A stretch of DNA of 64,000 nt from Gammaproteobacteria bacterium (GTDB taxonomy: Bacteria > Pseudomonadota > Gammaproteobacteria > Ga0077536): assembly GCA_024234975.1 (NCBI GenBank), contig JACKNH010000006.1:186001-250000 (forward strand). The letters are read 5' to 3'. Of this stretch, positions 1 to 8,595 are shown one piece after another. Both the position numbers and the translations under genes were made by a program. The notes below the pieces were generated by a model. The model worked only from the letters and a program-made list of their open reading frames with translations, was not told where the DNA came from and made no database searches. The number at the start of each line of letters is the position of its first letter. Position 1 is the stretch's first letter.

Positions 1-1
1 A

Positions 2-847
2 GTCAGCTTTGTTGGTTCGACGCCGGTGGCCGAAGCGGTTTATCAACATGCCAGCCGCCGTGGTATCCGCGCCCAGGCGCTGGGCGGCGCCAAGAATCAT
101 ATGTTGTTGATGCCTGATGCTGATCTGAAACAAGCCAGTTCCGCGTTGATGGGTGCAGCCTATGGTTCGGCCGGCGAACGTTGCATGGCGATTTCGGTCG
201 CGGTCTGCGTGGGTGACGCCACCGCCGATGCATTGATACGCACGCTGTCCGACGCCATTGCCGAAATGTCGATCGGGCCAGGGCTCGGTGATGGGGATGA
301 GCCTCATATGGGGCCGCTGGTGTCGGAAGCGCACGCGGCCAAGGTCCGGGGCTTCATTGATATCGGGGTGCAGGAAGGCGCGCGCCTGGTGTGCGACGGC
401 CGCAAATTTGTCTGTGCCGGTCACGAGCAGGGGTTCTTCGTCGGGCCGACGTTGTTCGACCGCGTCACTCCCAACATGCGTCTTTATCGTGAGGAAATCT
501 TCGGGCCGGTGCTGTGCGTGGTGCGCGTGCCGTCGTACGAAGCGGGGTTGGCGTTGGTCAACCAGCATGATTTCGGTAACGGTACGGCGATTTTCACCCG
601 CGATGGCGGCATCGCAAGGCGATTCTGTGAAGAGGTGGACTGCGGCATGGTCGGCGTCAATGTGCCGATCCCTGTGCCGATGGCATTCCATTCCTTCGGC
701 GGCTGGAAGCGTTCGTTGTTCGGGCCGTTGCATATCCATGGTCCCGACGGCATCCGCTTTTACACCCGGTTGAAGACCGTCACCGCACGCTGGCCCGAAT
801 CGGCTGGCCGCACGGCAGCGGAGTTCGTGATGCCGACACTGGTGTGA
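2..847 (+). CDS. mmsA: Methylmalonate-semialdehyde dehydrogenase, 3' part (CoA-acylating)
   Basis: The frame is open from the window edge, so the first part of the gene (roughly 200 or more residues by family length) is missing and 281 codons are visible. The protein is a cytosolic aldehyde dehydrogenase that converts methylmalonate or malonate semialdehyde to propionyl- or acetyl-CoA in valine and inositol catabolism. The catalytic Cys sits in the GERCMA motif (visible residue 61), after the GGAKNH segment. Further along, EEIFGPVL and the C-terminal PVPMAFHSFGGWK are the signature that separates this family from generic aldehyde dehydrogenases. No valine-pathway partner follows; a carotenoid oxygenase starts 67 bp downstream on the same strand. 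The family call is firm; the physiological substrate is inferred. Confidence 0.9.
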   Translation, partial: VSFVGSTPVAEAVYQHASRRGIRAQALGGAKNHMLLMPDADLKQASSALMGAAYGSAGERCMAISVAVCVGDATADALIRTLSDAIAEMSIGPGLGDGDEPHMGPLVSEAHAAKVRGFIDIGVQEGARLVCDGRKFVCAGHEQGFFVGPTLFDRVTPNMRLYREEIFGPVLCVVRVPSYEAGLALVNQHDFGNGTAIFTRDGGIARRFCEEVDCGMVGVNVPIPVPMAFHSFGGWKRSLFGPLHIHGPDGIRFYTRLKTVTARWPESAGRTAAEFVMPTLV

Positions 848-914
848 TGTTGTGGCGGACACAGGCGTCGTCCGCCGCCGAATTCAAAGAATAGATCGAA
901 CAAGAGGAAATCCG

Positions 915-2378
915 ATGGCCGGAAAGTCGTCTCAAGGCGCTGACTTTTTTGCACCGATGCGGTTCGAAGCCACGATCGAGGACTGCATCGTGGAAGGCGA
1001 ACTGCCGCGCGACCTGCGCGGCACCTTCTATCGCAGCTGCGCGGACCGGCGGTTCCCGGCGATGTACGCCGACGATACGCCGTACAACTCGGACGGCGCG
1101 GTTGATATGTTCCGCTTTTACGACGGCAACGTGGATTTCAAATCGCGTTATGTCCGCACGCCGCGTTACCTCGCCGAGCGCGCCGCGCACAAGGTGTTGT
1201 TCGGCCGCTACCGCAATCGCCTGACCTCGGACCCCAGCGTCCGCAATGTCAGCCACAACACCGCCAACACCACGCCCATCATTCACGGTGGCCGGTTGTT
1301 CAGCATGAAAGAGGAAAGTCTACCGACAGCGATGGACCCCCACACGCTGGAAACGGTCGGCGAATGGGACTTCAACGGCACGCTGAAGACCGTGTCGTTC
1401 ACCGCCCATCCCAAACAGGATCCGGACACCGGCGAAATGATTGCCTTCGCCTACGAAGCCACCGGCGACTGCAGCGACGATCTCGCCGTGCTCATCTTCG
1501 ACCGTGAAGGTAACCTGACGCGCGACATCTGGTTCAAAACGCCGGTGGTTTCGATGATGCACGATATGGCCATCACCGATCGCCACGTGATCCTGCCGAC
1601 GACCGCGATGGTAACGAGCAGGGAGCGGCTGGAACGTGGTCAATTGCACTGGGCTTATGATCCGGATTGCCCTGCCTATGTCGCCATCGTGCCGCGCGAT
1701 GGCACCTCGAAGGATGTGCGCTGGTTCAAGGGCACGCCGGACCAGGCCATGCTCGTGCATACCACCAATGCCCGCACCGAAGGCAATAAGGTGATTCTCG
1801 AGGCGCCGGTGGCGCAGGAGAATTTTCACCAGTATTTCCCACGGGTCGACGGCACTAAGTCCGATCCTTCCAGATACTATCCCACGCTGCGTCGCTGGAC
1901 CTTCGATCTGGATTCGGACAAGGACACCTGGGAAGAAGAGATTCTGTTCGACGGGCTGAAGGTCACGTCCTTCTCGCGTATGGATGATCGCTACATCACC
2001 AAGCCCTTCCGTTACAGCTATATGATGATGAACGATCCCACGCTGCCGATTAACCGCGATTTCGCCGATACCCTCGCGGTGCGTGTGTCCAACGCGTGGT
2101 TCCGCTTCGATCACCAGACCGGTGGTATCGCCAAATATTCCCCGGGCGATGCGCACGGAATTTCAGAACCGCAGTTCATTCCACGACACAGCGGCGCCGC
2201 CGAAGGCGATGGCTATCTGGTAGGCGTGGTCAATAACTTCCGTGCGATGCGTTCGGAGCTGGTGCTGGTGGACGCGATGAATATCGAGGCGGGCGCGATT
2301 GCCAAGGTCATCATGCCGTTCCGTCTGCATATGCAGGTGCATGGCTACTGGGCTTCCGACGAGACGTTGCCGTTCTGA
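915..2378 (+). CDS. Carotenoid oxygenase family protein, lignostilbene-dioxygenase-like (copy 1)
   Basis: A non-haem Fe(II) dioxygenase of 487 residues that should cleave a conjugated C=C bond of a stilbenoid or apocarotenoid to two aldehydes. The seven-bladed propeller family is recognised from the four iron-binding His, here H165 (FTAHPK), H216 (MMHDMAI), H282 (LVHTTNA) and H476 (QVHGYW). Tyr99 and Lys132 (SMKEES) have the same 33-residue spacing as the Tyr/Lys pair that binds the phenolic substrate in lignostilbene dioxygenases such as NOV1. I chose the ATG after AAGAGGA; an upstream in-frame start has no ribosome site. It is the most divergent of the three copies in the window: N-terminal FYRSCADRRFPAM replaces the FYRV.PD.LYPP of the other two. 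An aldehyde dehydrogenase lies just upstream, which would suit an aldehyde product, but that link is inference. Confidence 0.86.
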   Translation: MAGKSSQGADFFAPMRFEATIEDCIVEGELPRDLRGTFYRSCADRRFPAMYADDTPYNSDGAVDMFRFYDGNVDFKSRYVRTPRYLAERAAHKVLFGRYRNRLTSDPSVRNVSHNTANTTPIIHGGRLFSMKEESLPTAMDPHTLETVGEWDFNGTLKTVSFTAHPKQDPDTGEMIAFAYEATGDCSDDLAVLIFDREGNLTRDIWFKTPVVSMMHDMAITDRHVILPTTAMVTSRERLERGQLHWAYDPDCPAYVAIVPRDGTSKDVRWFKGTPDQAMLVHTTNARTEGNKVILEAPVAQENFHQYFPRVDGTKSDPSRYYPTLRRWTFDLDSDKDTWEEEILFDGLKVTSFSRMDDRYITKPFRYSYMMMNDPTLPINRDFADTLAVRVSNAWFRFDHQTGGIAKYSPGDAHGISEPQFIPRHSGAAEGDGYLVGVVNNFRAMRSELVLVDAMNIEAGAIAKVIMPFRLHMQVHGYWASDETLPF

Positions 2379-2414
2379 TGTCACGATGATCAATACCCGG
2401 ATGTGGCGCTGCGT

Positions 2415-3491
2415 ATGAACCGCGGGAAGCATCCGGGCAGATTTCGCTATGCCACCGATCCGACTTTGGTGGTGACCGCGGTGATCTACGGCTTTCTGCT
2501 GCGGGTGGCGGTGCAGGCCGGCTTGTTCGGCATGCTGCTGTTGGGTCTGCTGCTGGTTTCGCTGGCGCGCTACGCCCATATGGTGTTGGTTGATGCTGCG
2601 CACGAGCGTCGGTTGCGCGCAGTCAGCGCCGACATGTTTGACTGGTTCGGCGCCCTGGCGCCCGTACTGCACACCACGGTGTTCCTGCTGGCGATTCTGT
2701 TCCTGTGGACGACACCCCTCATCGAATCCTCGCTCGGCCAGCTCGCACGCTGGGTGTGCCTTGCGGTCATTCTCGTGATCTTTCCGGCCTCGGCGGCGAC
2801 GGTTGCGGTATCGCGCGATCTGCAGGCATCGTTGTCACCCGGGGGCTTGAGCGGCACCGTCAACATCATGGGTGCGCGCTACTGGAACCTGTTGTTGAGC
2901 TGCATTGGTCTGGTCGTCACCACAGGGGTTGTCGATACCATTTTGAAAATGCAGGGCGGGCTGTGGTTCATCGTTGCCGACGCCGTGTCGGTCTGGACAT
3001 TGCTGGCGATGTTCGCACTGATTGGTACGGCGATAGGAGAGTTCAGACGTCAGTTCGGCTTGATCGGTGAGCCTGACCAGCGCCAGCAGCATATTGATGA
3101 TTCGGTGGACCGCAATCGCAGGTTCTATCTCGATCAGGCCTACGCCGCACTACGCAGCGGTAACCTCACGCAAGGCTATGCGCCGGTACGCGAATTGCTG
3201 AGGATTGAGAATGAGAGCCTGGATGTCCTGCAGTGGTTGTTCGATCACATGCTCGGCTGGAATGACCCGACACATGCAATGGTTGTCGCGGAGCGCTATA
3301 TCGAGCGTTTGATCGAGGAGCGCAGACAGGGCAGTGCGTTGGACTTGTTACGTCGTTGCCGACGCATTGCACCGGATTTCCAACCCTCGCCGGAAAGCCT
3401 TGCCGTATTGCTCGAGTTCGCCCGCACCAACGGCTGGACCAACATCGCGGAGGAACTGGAACAACTGGGAGAGGCAGGCAAGCAGCGGTGA
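2415..3491 (+). CDS. Polytopic membrane protein with helical-repeat-like C-terminus, unknown function
   Basis: Not recognised as a named family. The 358-residue product has about six hydrophobic segments in its first 220 residues (for example around the VIYGFLLRVAVQAGL and LLLSCIGLVVTTGVV stretches). A hydrophilic alpha-helical tail of about 130 residues follows, in which paired helices (DQAYAALRSGN, APVRELLRIEN, ALDLLRRCRRIAP) look like degenerate TPR units. The tail may be a cytoplasmic protein-interaction platform on a membrane anchor. The ATG at the start of MNRGKH was taken; a GTG four codons upstream is possible, and neither has a strong ribosome site. It follows the dioxygenase by 36 bp on the same strand and may be co-transcribed. 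Function not assigned. Confidence 0.7.
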   Translation: MNRGKHPGRFRYATDPTLVVTAVIYGFLLRVAVQAGLFGMLLLGLLLVSLARYAHMVLVDAAHERRLRAVSADMFDWFGALAPVLHTTVFLLAILFLWTTPLIESSLGQLARWVCLAVILVIFPASAATVAVSRDLQASLSPGGLSGTVNIMGARYWNLLLSCIGLVVTTGVVDTILKMQGGLWFIVADAVSVWTLLAMFALIGTAIGEFRRQFGLIGEPDQRQQHIDDSVDRNRRFYLDQAYAALRSGNLTQGYAPVRELLRIENESLDVLQWLFDHMLGWNDPTHAMVVAERYIERLIEERRQGSALDLLRRCRRIAPDFQPSPESLAVLLEFARTNGWTNIAEELEQLGEAGKQR

Positions 3492-3519
3492 TGACCGGGT
3501 CGGCGCTCTGCGCCGTGGT

Positions 3520-4794
3520 TCAGAACAGGTAACGCAGATTGGCGCGGACGGAGACTTCCTGCATTTCGCGCGGCAATCCGGCCCGGGCACGCGCGGAGCG
3601 TTCGTGGCTGATCAATTGCGGCTCCAGGGTGAGTCGCAGGTCCTCGCGCAGGTTGTATTGCCAGGCCAGTGTTATCGCATAGCCATGCTCATTGGTATCA
3701 AAGCCCAGAATGGTGACTCCATCGCGGTCCCGCGTATTGAAGACTTCAGCGCGTGCCGAGATTCTTCCCCTCGGCAGTTCATAACTGAGCAGTGCATACG
3801 CGGTGAAGAACCCCGCGTCCATCGCGCGATTGCCAGTCAGCGGATTTTTCCGTCCCCACAATGTTGCGCCGTACATGGCTTGCGCGATGAATGTCGTGTT
3901 GTCAGCCACCAGACCGCGGTAGCCGACCGCGCCAAACCACGTGTGCCATGAGGTCTGACCGTCTACATCCAGCAGCTCCGGATCGGTGCGGTTGTCGTAC
4001 CACACGGCATTGAAGCGCCCCCAGCGCTCACTTTGCCAGTCCAGCCCCAGGTAATAACCGGGGCGGTCGTCCATTTCGTGCAGCGGATCAAACCAGCGTG
4101 ATTGGTTGACCAGGGGTCCGCCGGCAAAGTTGGTCCAGGCGTAGTCAGGCAGCGGCGCGCGATCAAACAAGGCGATTTCGCGATCGTGAATCGCCCAACC
4201 GCGCATTGCCAGCAAGGTGCCGGCGGTATCACCGGCAAGGTACAGCGCTCCGTAAACGTCGAGCTGCGATTCATCGCCGGAGACTACGGCCCGCAGCTCG
4301 AAGCCGTTGGTGCGCAGCTCTTCGCCCACCCAGGTGTTCATGGCTGAGCTGCTGATGGTGTACGGCGATGTCCACCCCAATGCATGGTTTTCCAGCGAGA
4401 CCGGCGCGAAGAACGTACCCAGTTTCACGCGCCAGCGAACGCCGGGCGCCGGTGGAGAACGCCAGCCCAGCCATGCCTCGCTGACGTCAACGGCATTGCG
4501 TTGTTCATCGTCGTACTTCAACTGCACACTGGCCATCAATGACGGCGTGATGATCGTGTCTGCAATCAGGCTCGCCTCGGGCACAGTCAATCGCAGGCGT
4601 CGTTCGCCATTTGAACTGCCACCGTATCGGCCACGCCCCGGTCCGCGATCCGTCCACCCGCTGTTGTCATCTGTGAGAACCAGCGCACCATCGATGTAGC
4701 CCCGCAAGGTGCCGCCCCAAGGCAGATCGGCCGAAGCGACCGAACTCGTCCATAAGACCAGCACAGCAGCGAAAAGGCTGTTCAAGTATTTCAT
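3520..4794 (-). CDS. Outer-membrane beta-barrel (porin-like), third gene of the cupredoxin/PDE trio
   Basis: A 424-residue predicted outer-membrane protein. An N-terminal signal peptide ending near SVASADL is followed by alternating amphipathic strands rich in aromatic residues, and the chain ends in NLRYLF with the C-terminal Phe typical of BAM substrates. Charged external-loop-like segments and a GYYLGLDWQSERWG-type strand pattern suit a 14-18-strand porin-like barrel. No specific substrate is recognisable. The start codon overlaps the stop of the upstream EAL-domain gene by 4 bp, so the two are almost certainly translated together, and a cupredoxin precedes them. The trio is discussed in the findings. 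Alternative: an uncharacterised alginate- or phosphate-porin relative. Confidence 0.72.
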   Translation of the reverse strand: MKYLNSLFAAVLVLWTSSVASADLPWGGTLRGYIDGALVLTDDNSGWTDRGPGRGRYGGSSNGERRLRLTVPEASLIADTIITPSLMASVQLKYDDEQRNAVDVSEAWLGWRSPPAPGVRWRVKLGTFFAPVSLENHALGWTSPYTISSSAMNTWVGEELRTNGFELRAVVSGDESQLDVYGALYLAGDTAGTLLAMRGWAIHDREIALFDRAPLPDYAWTNFAGGPLVNQSRWFDPLHEMDDRPGYYLGLDWQSERWGRFNAVWYDNRTDPELLDVDGQTSWHTWFGAVGYRGLVADNTTFIAQAMYGATLWGRKNPLTGNRAMDAGFFTAYALLSYELPRGRISARAEVFNTRDRDGVTILGFDTNEHGYAITLAWQYNLREDLRLTLEPQLISHERSARARAGLPREMQEVSVRANLRYLF

Positions 4795-7178
4795 CGTATG
4801 GGTCTGACCTTGGCGTCGTGACCGGTGGTCGTGGTTTGTTGCAGGCGGGCAAGCAGGTCAGGTGCGGGTACAGGACGTCCGAAGTGCCAGCCTTGTGCAT
4901 AGTCACATCCCAGTCGCGCGAGAAGCTGGACACTTGCCACGTCTTCCACACCTTCGGCGGTCACTTTCATGCCCAGGTTATGCGCGAGGTCGACCACCGC
5001 CTGAACAATGATCTGATCCGTCGGGCTCGAGGCGAGTTCGAGCACGAATGACTTGTCGATCTTCAATTCGGTTGCCGGCAATTGTTTGACGTAGGCCATG
5101 GAGGAATGGCCGGTACCGAAGTCGTCGAGTGCGATACGCAAGCCCATCGCGTTCAGGCTGCGCAGCAGGTTCAGCGAAAGTTCCGGTGAATCCATCACCG
5201 CGCTCTCGGTGATTTCCAGCACCAGCATCTCCGGCTTCATGTCATGACGGGTGAGTTCCTGCATGATGAAGGTCGGCAGCGTGGGGTCGACCAGATCCTT
5301 GGCCGATACGTTGACGCTGACGCGGATCATGTGGCCGGCGGCCCGCCATTCACAGCTGTCGGCAATGGCACGGGTGATCACCCAACGGGTCAGGCGGCGG
5401 ATATGCCCGGTGGTTTCGGCGATGCCGATGAACATATCCGGGGGCACGTTGCCGCGTTCGGGATGGCGCCAGCGGACCAGTGCTTCCACCTGGCGAATCT
5501 CGCCCCCTGGCAGATCCACCTTGGGCTGATAGTGCAATTCAAGCTGATCCTGCTCCATGCATGAACGCAGGTCGCTCATCAAGGAGAGTCGATCAGAGGT
5601 GTACGGATCCTGTTGCTTCTGGTACAGCGAGAATGCCGCGATGCTCGACTGCGCATTCCGCAGTGCGACCTCGGCATTGCGCAACAGCTGACGGGTATCG
5701 GTGGCATGTTCGGGATAAATCGCGATACCGATGCGGATCGGCACGTCCACGTTGACGCCGGCGACATTGAATTCCGATTCGAAGGCAAGGGTGATGCGTG
5801 TCGCGACCGCTTCGATCATCCGATCATTGGCGTTGCGCAGAAGAATTGCGAATTTCTCCTGCAACAGACGGCCGATGCGATCGCCTTGCTTGAGACAGTT
5901 CTGAATCCGCCTGGCGGCGTCGGCGATCAGTTGGTCGCCTGCTGCGTGACCGAGGGTATTGTTGATTTCGATGAAATTCTCGAGCCGGACGATGATGACC
6001 AGCAGGCGCTCGTCGTCCCCATCGGCCTGGGCGCGGGCGATACAGCGGCTGAGTTCACGTTCAAAGCTTGCGCGGTTCGGCAGGCCGGTCCATTGATCGA
6101 AATTCGCCTGGTGCTCGATACGTTTTTCGCGGGCGGCGATGTCGGCCACCATGCCGTTGAAGGTGTCAGCCAGATGATTGAACTCGACGGCGCCGCTGAG
6201 CTCCAGCGTGCCGTGATACTCGCCGGTCTGGATGCGCCGCGCAGCGCTATCCAGCTCGCGAATCGGCCGGGTGATGCTTCTGGCGAACAGCAGGATAGCA
6301 GCGCCGGCGCCGATGAAACCAACCACCATCGTGCCGACAAGAAAAATGAATAGCGGCCGGTGCGGTGCCAGTGCGGCATGCAACGAATACTGAATCGCGG
6401 CGTACGCGGGTACTGCGGCGTCAGCAGGGGTCAACTGTACCAGCAGGCTGGCGTAGTCCTCGTCGTCGAGCTTTACCGTTGCCAGCTCGTTGCCCGCACG
6501 ATCCTTCAGTGCGGTCCATTGGGACAACAAGGCATCCAGACGCGACGTATACAAGGTGGAAGCAACCGTACGCCAGTTGCGCTCCGGTTCGTGGACCGCG
6601 AACGTCAGATCGATAGGGATAGTGGATTGGCTGACCAGCCGGGCAGCCGCGGCGTTGTCGATGGCGACGCCCAGACCAATCCAGCCGATCAGATCCGGCG
6701 CCATGACCGGTACCGCGACAAACTCCAGCAAGTCATTCCCGATTACCAGCACGCTTTGCGCCGTACCCTGATCGCGGGCCTGGACCAGCAGCGCGGTGTC
6801 TGCAAATGCCGAGCCTTCGCTTTCGGGAACTGCCGGATCCGCGACCACGACCCCATCGGGACCGATGACCATCATCCGACCGGCGCCGATTCGCATTGCG
6901 GCATTGGCCAATGCCGACCGCATGGTCGGACGGTCTTCGGTGGCGATTGCACCCCGCAGGCCGAAGTCACTGGCCAGGACGCGGGAAGAGTCGGCGAGGC
7001 GGGCGGTGGTTTCATTCAACCAACGCTCGAAGTTGCCACGAGTGGCCGTAAGCGCCGAACGGCTCTGTTCGGTGATGTGTTGACGGGTACGCTCGTACAC
7101 CACTGCCAGCGTCAGACATTGCAGGCCGAGCAGCAGCGGCAGCAAGGTGATCAACAGGCGGGTCTGGAAGCGGATCAT
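4791..7178 (-). CDS. Membrane CACHE-HAMP-GGDEF(degenerate)-EAL cyclic-di-GMP phosphodiesterase
   Basis: A 795-residue inner-membrane signalling enzyme. Transmembrane helices at about 8-28 and 276-299 bracket a periplasmic sensor region of CACHE type. A HAMP linker (about 298-350) follows, then GGDEF (about 355-515) and EAL (about 530-785). The GGDEF signature is lost: residues 438-443 read LLQEKF, so no cyclase activity is expected, although the domain may still bind GTP. The EAL half looks active: EAL at 565-567, Asn623, Glu655, the DDFGTG loop at 685-690, Lys706/Lys709, Glu742 and Glu745. The prediction is hydrolysis of c-di-GMP to pGpG under control of a periplasmic signal. It lies 2 bp after the cupredoxin gene and overlaps the barrel gene, so all three should form one operon. 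Confidence 0.9.
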   Translation of the reverse strand: MIRFQTRLLITLLPLLLGLQCLTLAVVYERTRQHITEQSRSALTATRGNFERWLNETTARLADSSRVLASDFGLRGAIATEDRPTMRSALANAAMRIGAGRMMVIGPDGVVVADPAVPESEGSAFADTALLVQARDQGTAQSVLVIGNDLLEFVAVPVMAPDLIGWIGLGVAIDNAAAARLVSQSTIPIDLTFAVHEPERNWRTVASTLYTSRLDALLSQWTALKDRAGNELATVKLDDEDYASLLVQLTPADAAVPAYAAIQYSLHAALAPHRPLFIFLVGTMVVGFIGAGAAILLFARSITRPIRELDSAARRIQTGEYHGTLELSGAVEFNHLADTFNGMVADIAAREKRIEHQANFDQWTGLPNRASFERELSRCIARAQADGDDERLLVIIVRLENFIEINNTLGHAAGDQLIADAARRIQNCLKQGDRIGRLLQEKFAILLRNANDRMIEAVATRITLAFESEFNVAGVNVDVPIRIGIAIYPEHATDTRQLLRNAEVALRNAQSSIAAFSLYQKQQDPYTSDRLSLMSDLRSCMEQDQLELHYQPKVDLPGGEIRQVEALVRWRHPERGNVPPDMFIGIAETTGHIRRLTRWVITRAIADSCEWRAAGHMIRVSVNVSAKDLVDPTLPTFIMQELTRHDMKPEMLVLEITESAVMDSPELSLNLLRSLNAMGLRIALDDFGTGHSSMAYVKQLPATELKIDKSFVLELASSPTDQIIVQAVVDLAHNLGMKVTAEGVEDVASVQLLARLGCDYAQGWHFGRPVPAPDLLARLQQTTTTGHDAKVRPIR

Positions 7179-7180
7179 GC

Positions 7181-7879
7181 TCAGTAATTGGTCCGCTGCA
7201 GTTTATCCAGGCCGCCCAGCCGGCTGACGCGGAGATCGAGTACGAGCGACTGCGTCTGGCTCCGGGCCTGGGTCACTTCGATCGCTTTGCCGGCGCGCTC
7301 GTGTTTCAGTCGCGGGTGCCAGAGGCTGACCTGATAGCTGCCCGGCGCGAGATCCGGAATGTTGACGATGCCGTCTTCCCCGGTTACGCCACTTGCCGAT
7401 GCGCTGGTAACGTAGACATACCCGCGCATGTGGTCATGAATATTGCAACCCAGAGCAACCACGCCTTCCTGGTCAAAGGTGACGCTGGGCACATCGTCGC
7501 GGCCATAAAGATGCAGTTGAAATGTTTTGGCGGGAGAGAAGGAATACACGTGGTGCATGACGGGATCATCATTCGGAAAGGCGACGCTGTCGCCGGGGTG
7601 AACGACGATGACCTTCGGTATGAATTCCTCGTTGGCCTGGCGGATTTCGTGGATGACCGCCTCGCGCACGGGGCGGGCGACGGTGGCATCCGCGGGTGAT
7701 ACCAGGACAACCGCTTCAGCTACCGCGGAACCGTCCTCGAGGGCGACGCTGAACGACACCTCGACGCCGAATGCGTCACCGTTGGCAAGCAGGCACAGCA
7801 CCACAAGCAGGCCGTGAATGCGCGCGGGTATATTCGAGGCGGGCCTGGCGGCAGCCGCGGCTATGCGAGGTCGGGCCAT
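7181..7879 (-). CDS. MauL-like periplasmic cupredoxin
   Basis: A 232-residue exported protein. A positively charged N-terminus and hydrophobic core (about residues 20-36) form a signal peptide or anchor. A cupredoxin fold follows with plausible type-1 copper ligands: His109 or His110 in MHHVYSFS, then Cys145, His148 or His150, and Met151 in the GCNIHDHM motif. The C-terminal part (GSYQVSLWHPRLKHE) looks like a carboxypeptidase-regulatory-like beta-sandwich. Databases often label such proteins 'methylamine utilization protein', but no methylamine dehydrogenase genes are present, so the role here is more likely copper or redox sensing or electron transfer. The ATG just before ARPRIA was chosen because it gives a proper signal peptide; a longer frame upstream lacks one. 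First gene of a three-gene minus-strand operon, diverging from a cupin gene. Confidence 0.8.
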   Translation of the reverse strand: MARPRIAAAAARPASNIPARIHGLLVVLCLLANGDAFGVEVSFSVALEDGSAVAEAVVLVSPADATVARPVREAVIHEIRQANEEFIPKVIVVHPGDSVAFPNDDPVMHHVYSFSPAKTFQLHLYGRDDVPSVTFDQEGVVALGCNIHDHMRGYVYVTSASASGVTGEDGIVNIPDLAPGSYQVSLWHPRLKHERAGKAIEVTQARSQTQSLVLDLRVSRLGGLDKLQRTNY

Positions 7880-8097
7880 GTATGACAACCCAAAAGATTT
7901 CCCTGGTGGCACGGACCTGTAACCTGCGGCCGTGTGAACTCCTTTAATTATCGGCGCGAAGCCGCCAAAGTTTGACGCCGCATGAACCGGCGGTGACGCG
8001 GCGCCAGAGGCGGAATTCAACCGTGACTGGTTGCCGATACATCCGCGTAGTAAAGTCGTTCGCAGAACATCGTGGTTGCAGTGTTGGAGGGCAGGGA

Positions 8098-8574
8098 ATG
8101 ACCAGCAAAATCAAACCGATCACCGCAACGGAAGTACCTGAGCGCGCACAGAAGTCCATCTACCCGGCGCCATTCGCCGAGCAGGTGCAGGGCCGTGTCA
8201 AACGCAAGCTGGGCGATGTCTTCGGGCTGACGAATTTCGGCGTGAATCTGACGGAACTGGCGCCCGGCGCGGTATCGGCGCTGCTGCATCATCATTCGCA
8301 CCAGGATGAGTTCATCTACGTGCTCAGTGGCACGCCGACGCTGGTGCTGGATGACGAGGCGTTTGTTCTGCAACCGGGTCAGTGCTACGGGTTCAAAGCC
8401 GGCAATGGCGTCGGCCATCAGCTGGTGAACCGCTCGGCCGCGCCGGTGCAGTACCTGGAAATCGGCGATCGCAGCGCGGCGGACTACGCGGTCTATCCCA
8501 AGGACGACCTGAAATTCACCGAGGCGCCGGGTGGCGGCTGGGTGCTGACCCACAAGGATGGTTCGGCTTACTGA
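8098..8574 (+). CDS. Cupin-domain protein
   Basis: A 158-residue single-domain cupin. Motif 1 is HHHSHQDEFIYVLSG and motif 2 contains GNGVGHQLVN, giving the usual His/Glu metal site of the fold. A C-terminal extension ends at GGGWVLTHKDG. Proteins of this type bind small sugars or acids, or act as isomerases, and no substrate can be read from the sequence. The ATG is placed by a good ribosome site (GGAGGGCAGGGA) immediately upstream; the open frame extends further 5' without one. It diverges from the cupredoxin operon and converges on the permease gene. Likely cytosolic, since no signal peptide is seen. Confidence 0.82.
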   Translation: MTSKIKPITATEVPERAQKSIYPAPFAEQVQGRVKRKLGDVFGLTNFGVNLTELAPGAVSALLHHHSHQDEFIYVLSGTPTLVLDDEAFVLQPGQCYGFKAGNGVGHQLVNRSAAPVQYLEIGDRSAADYAVYPKDDLKFTEAPGGGWVLTHKDGSAY

Positions 8575-8595
8575 ACAGTTCGGTAGTGGTTGCGT

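Noticed and set aside
1320..2156. 278-codon open frame on the minus strand
   Set aside because: Antisense shadow of the first dioxygenase gene.
7181..7879. Methylamine dehydrogenase system
   Set aside because: The cupredoxin resembles MauL-labelled proteins, but no mauA, mauB or maturation genes exist nearby.
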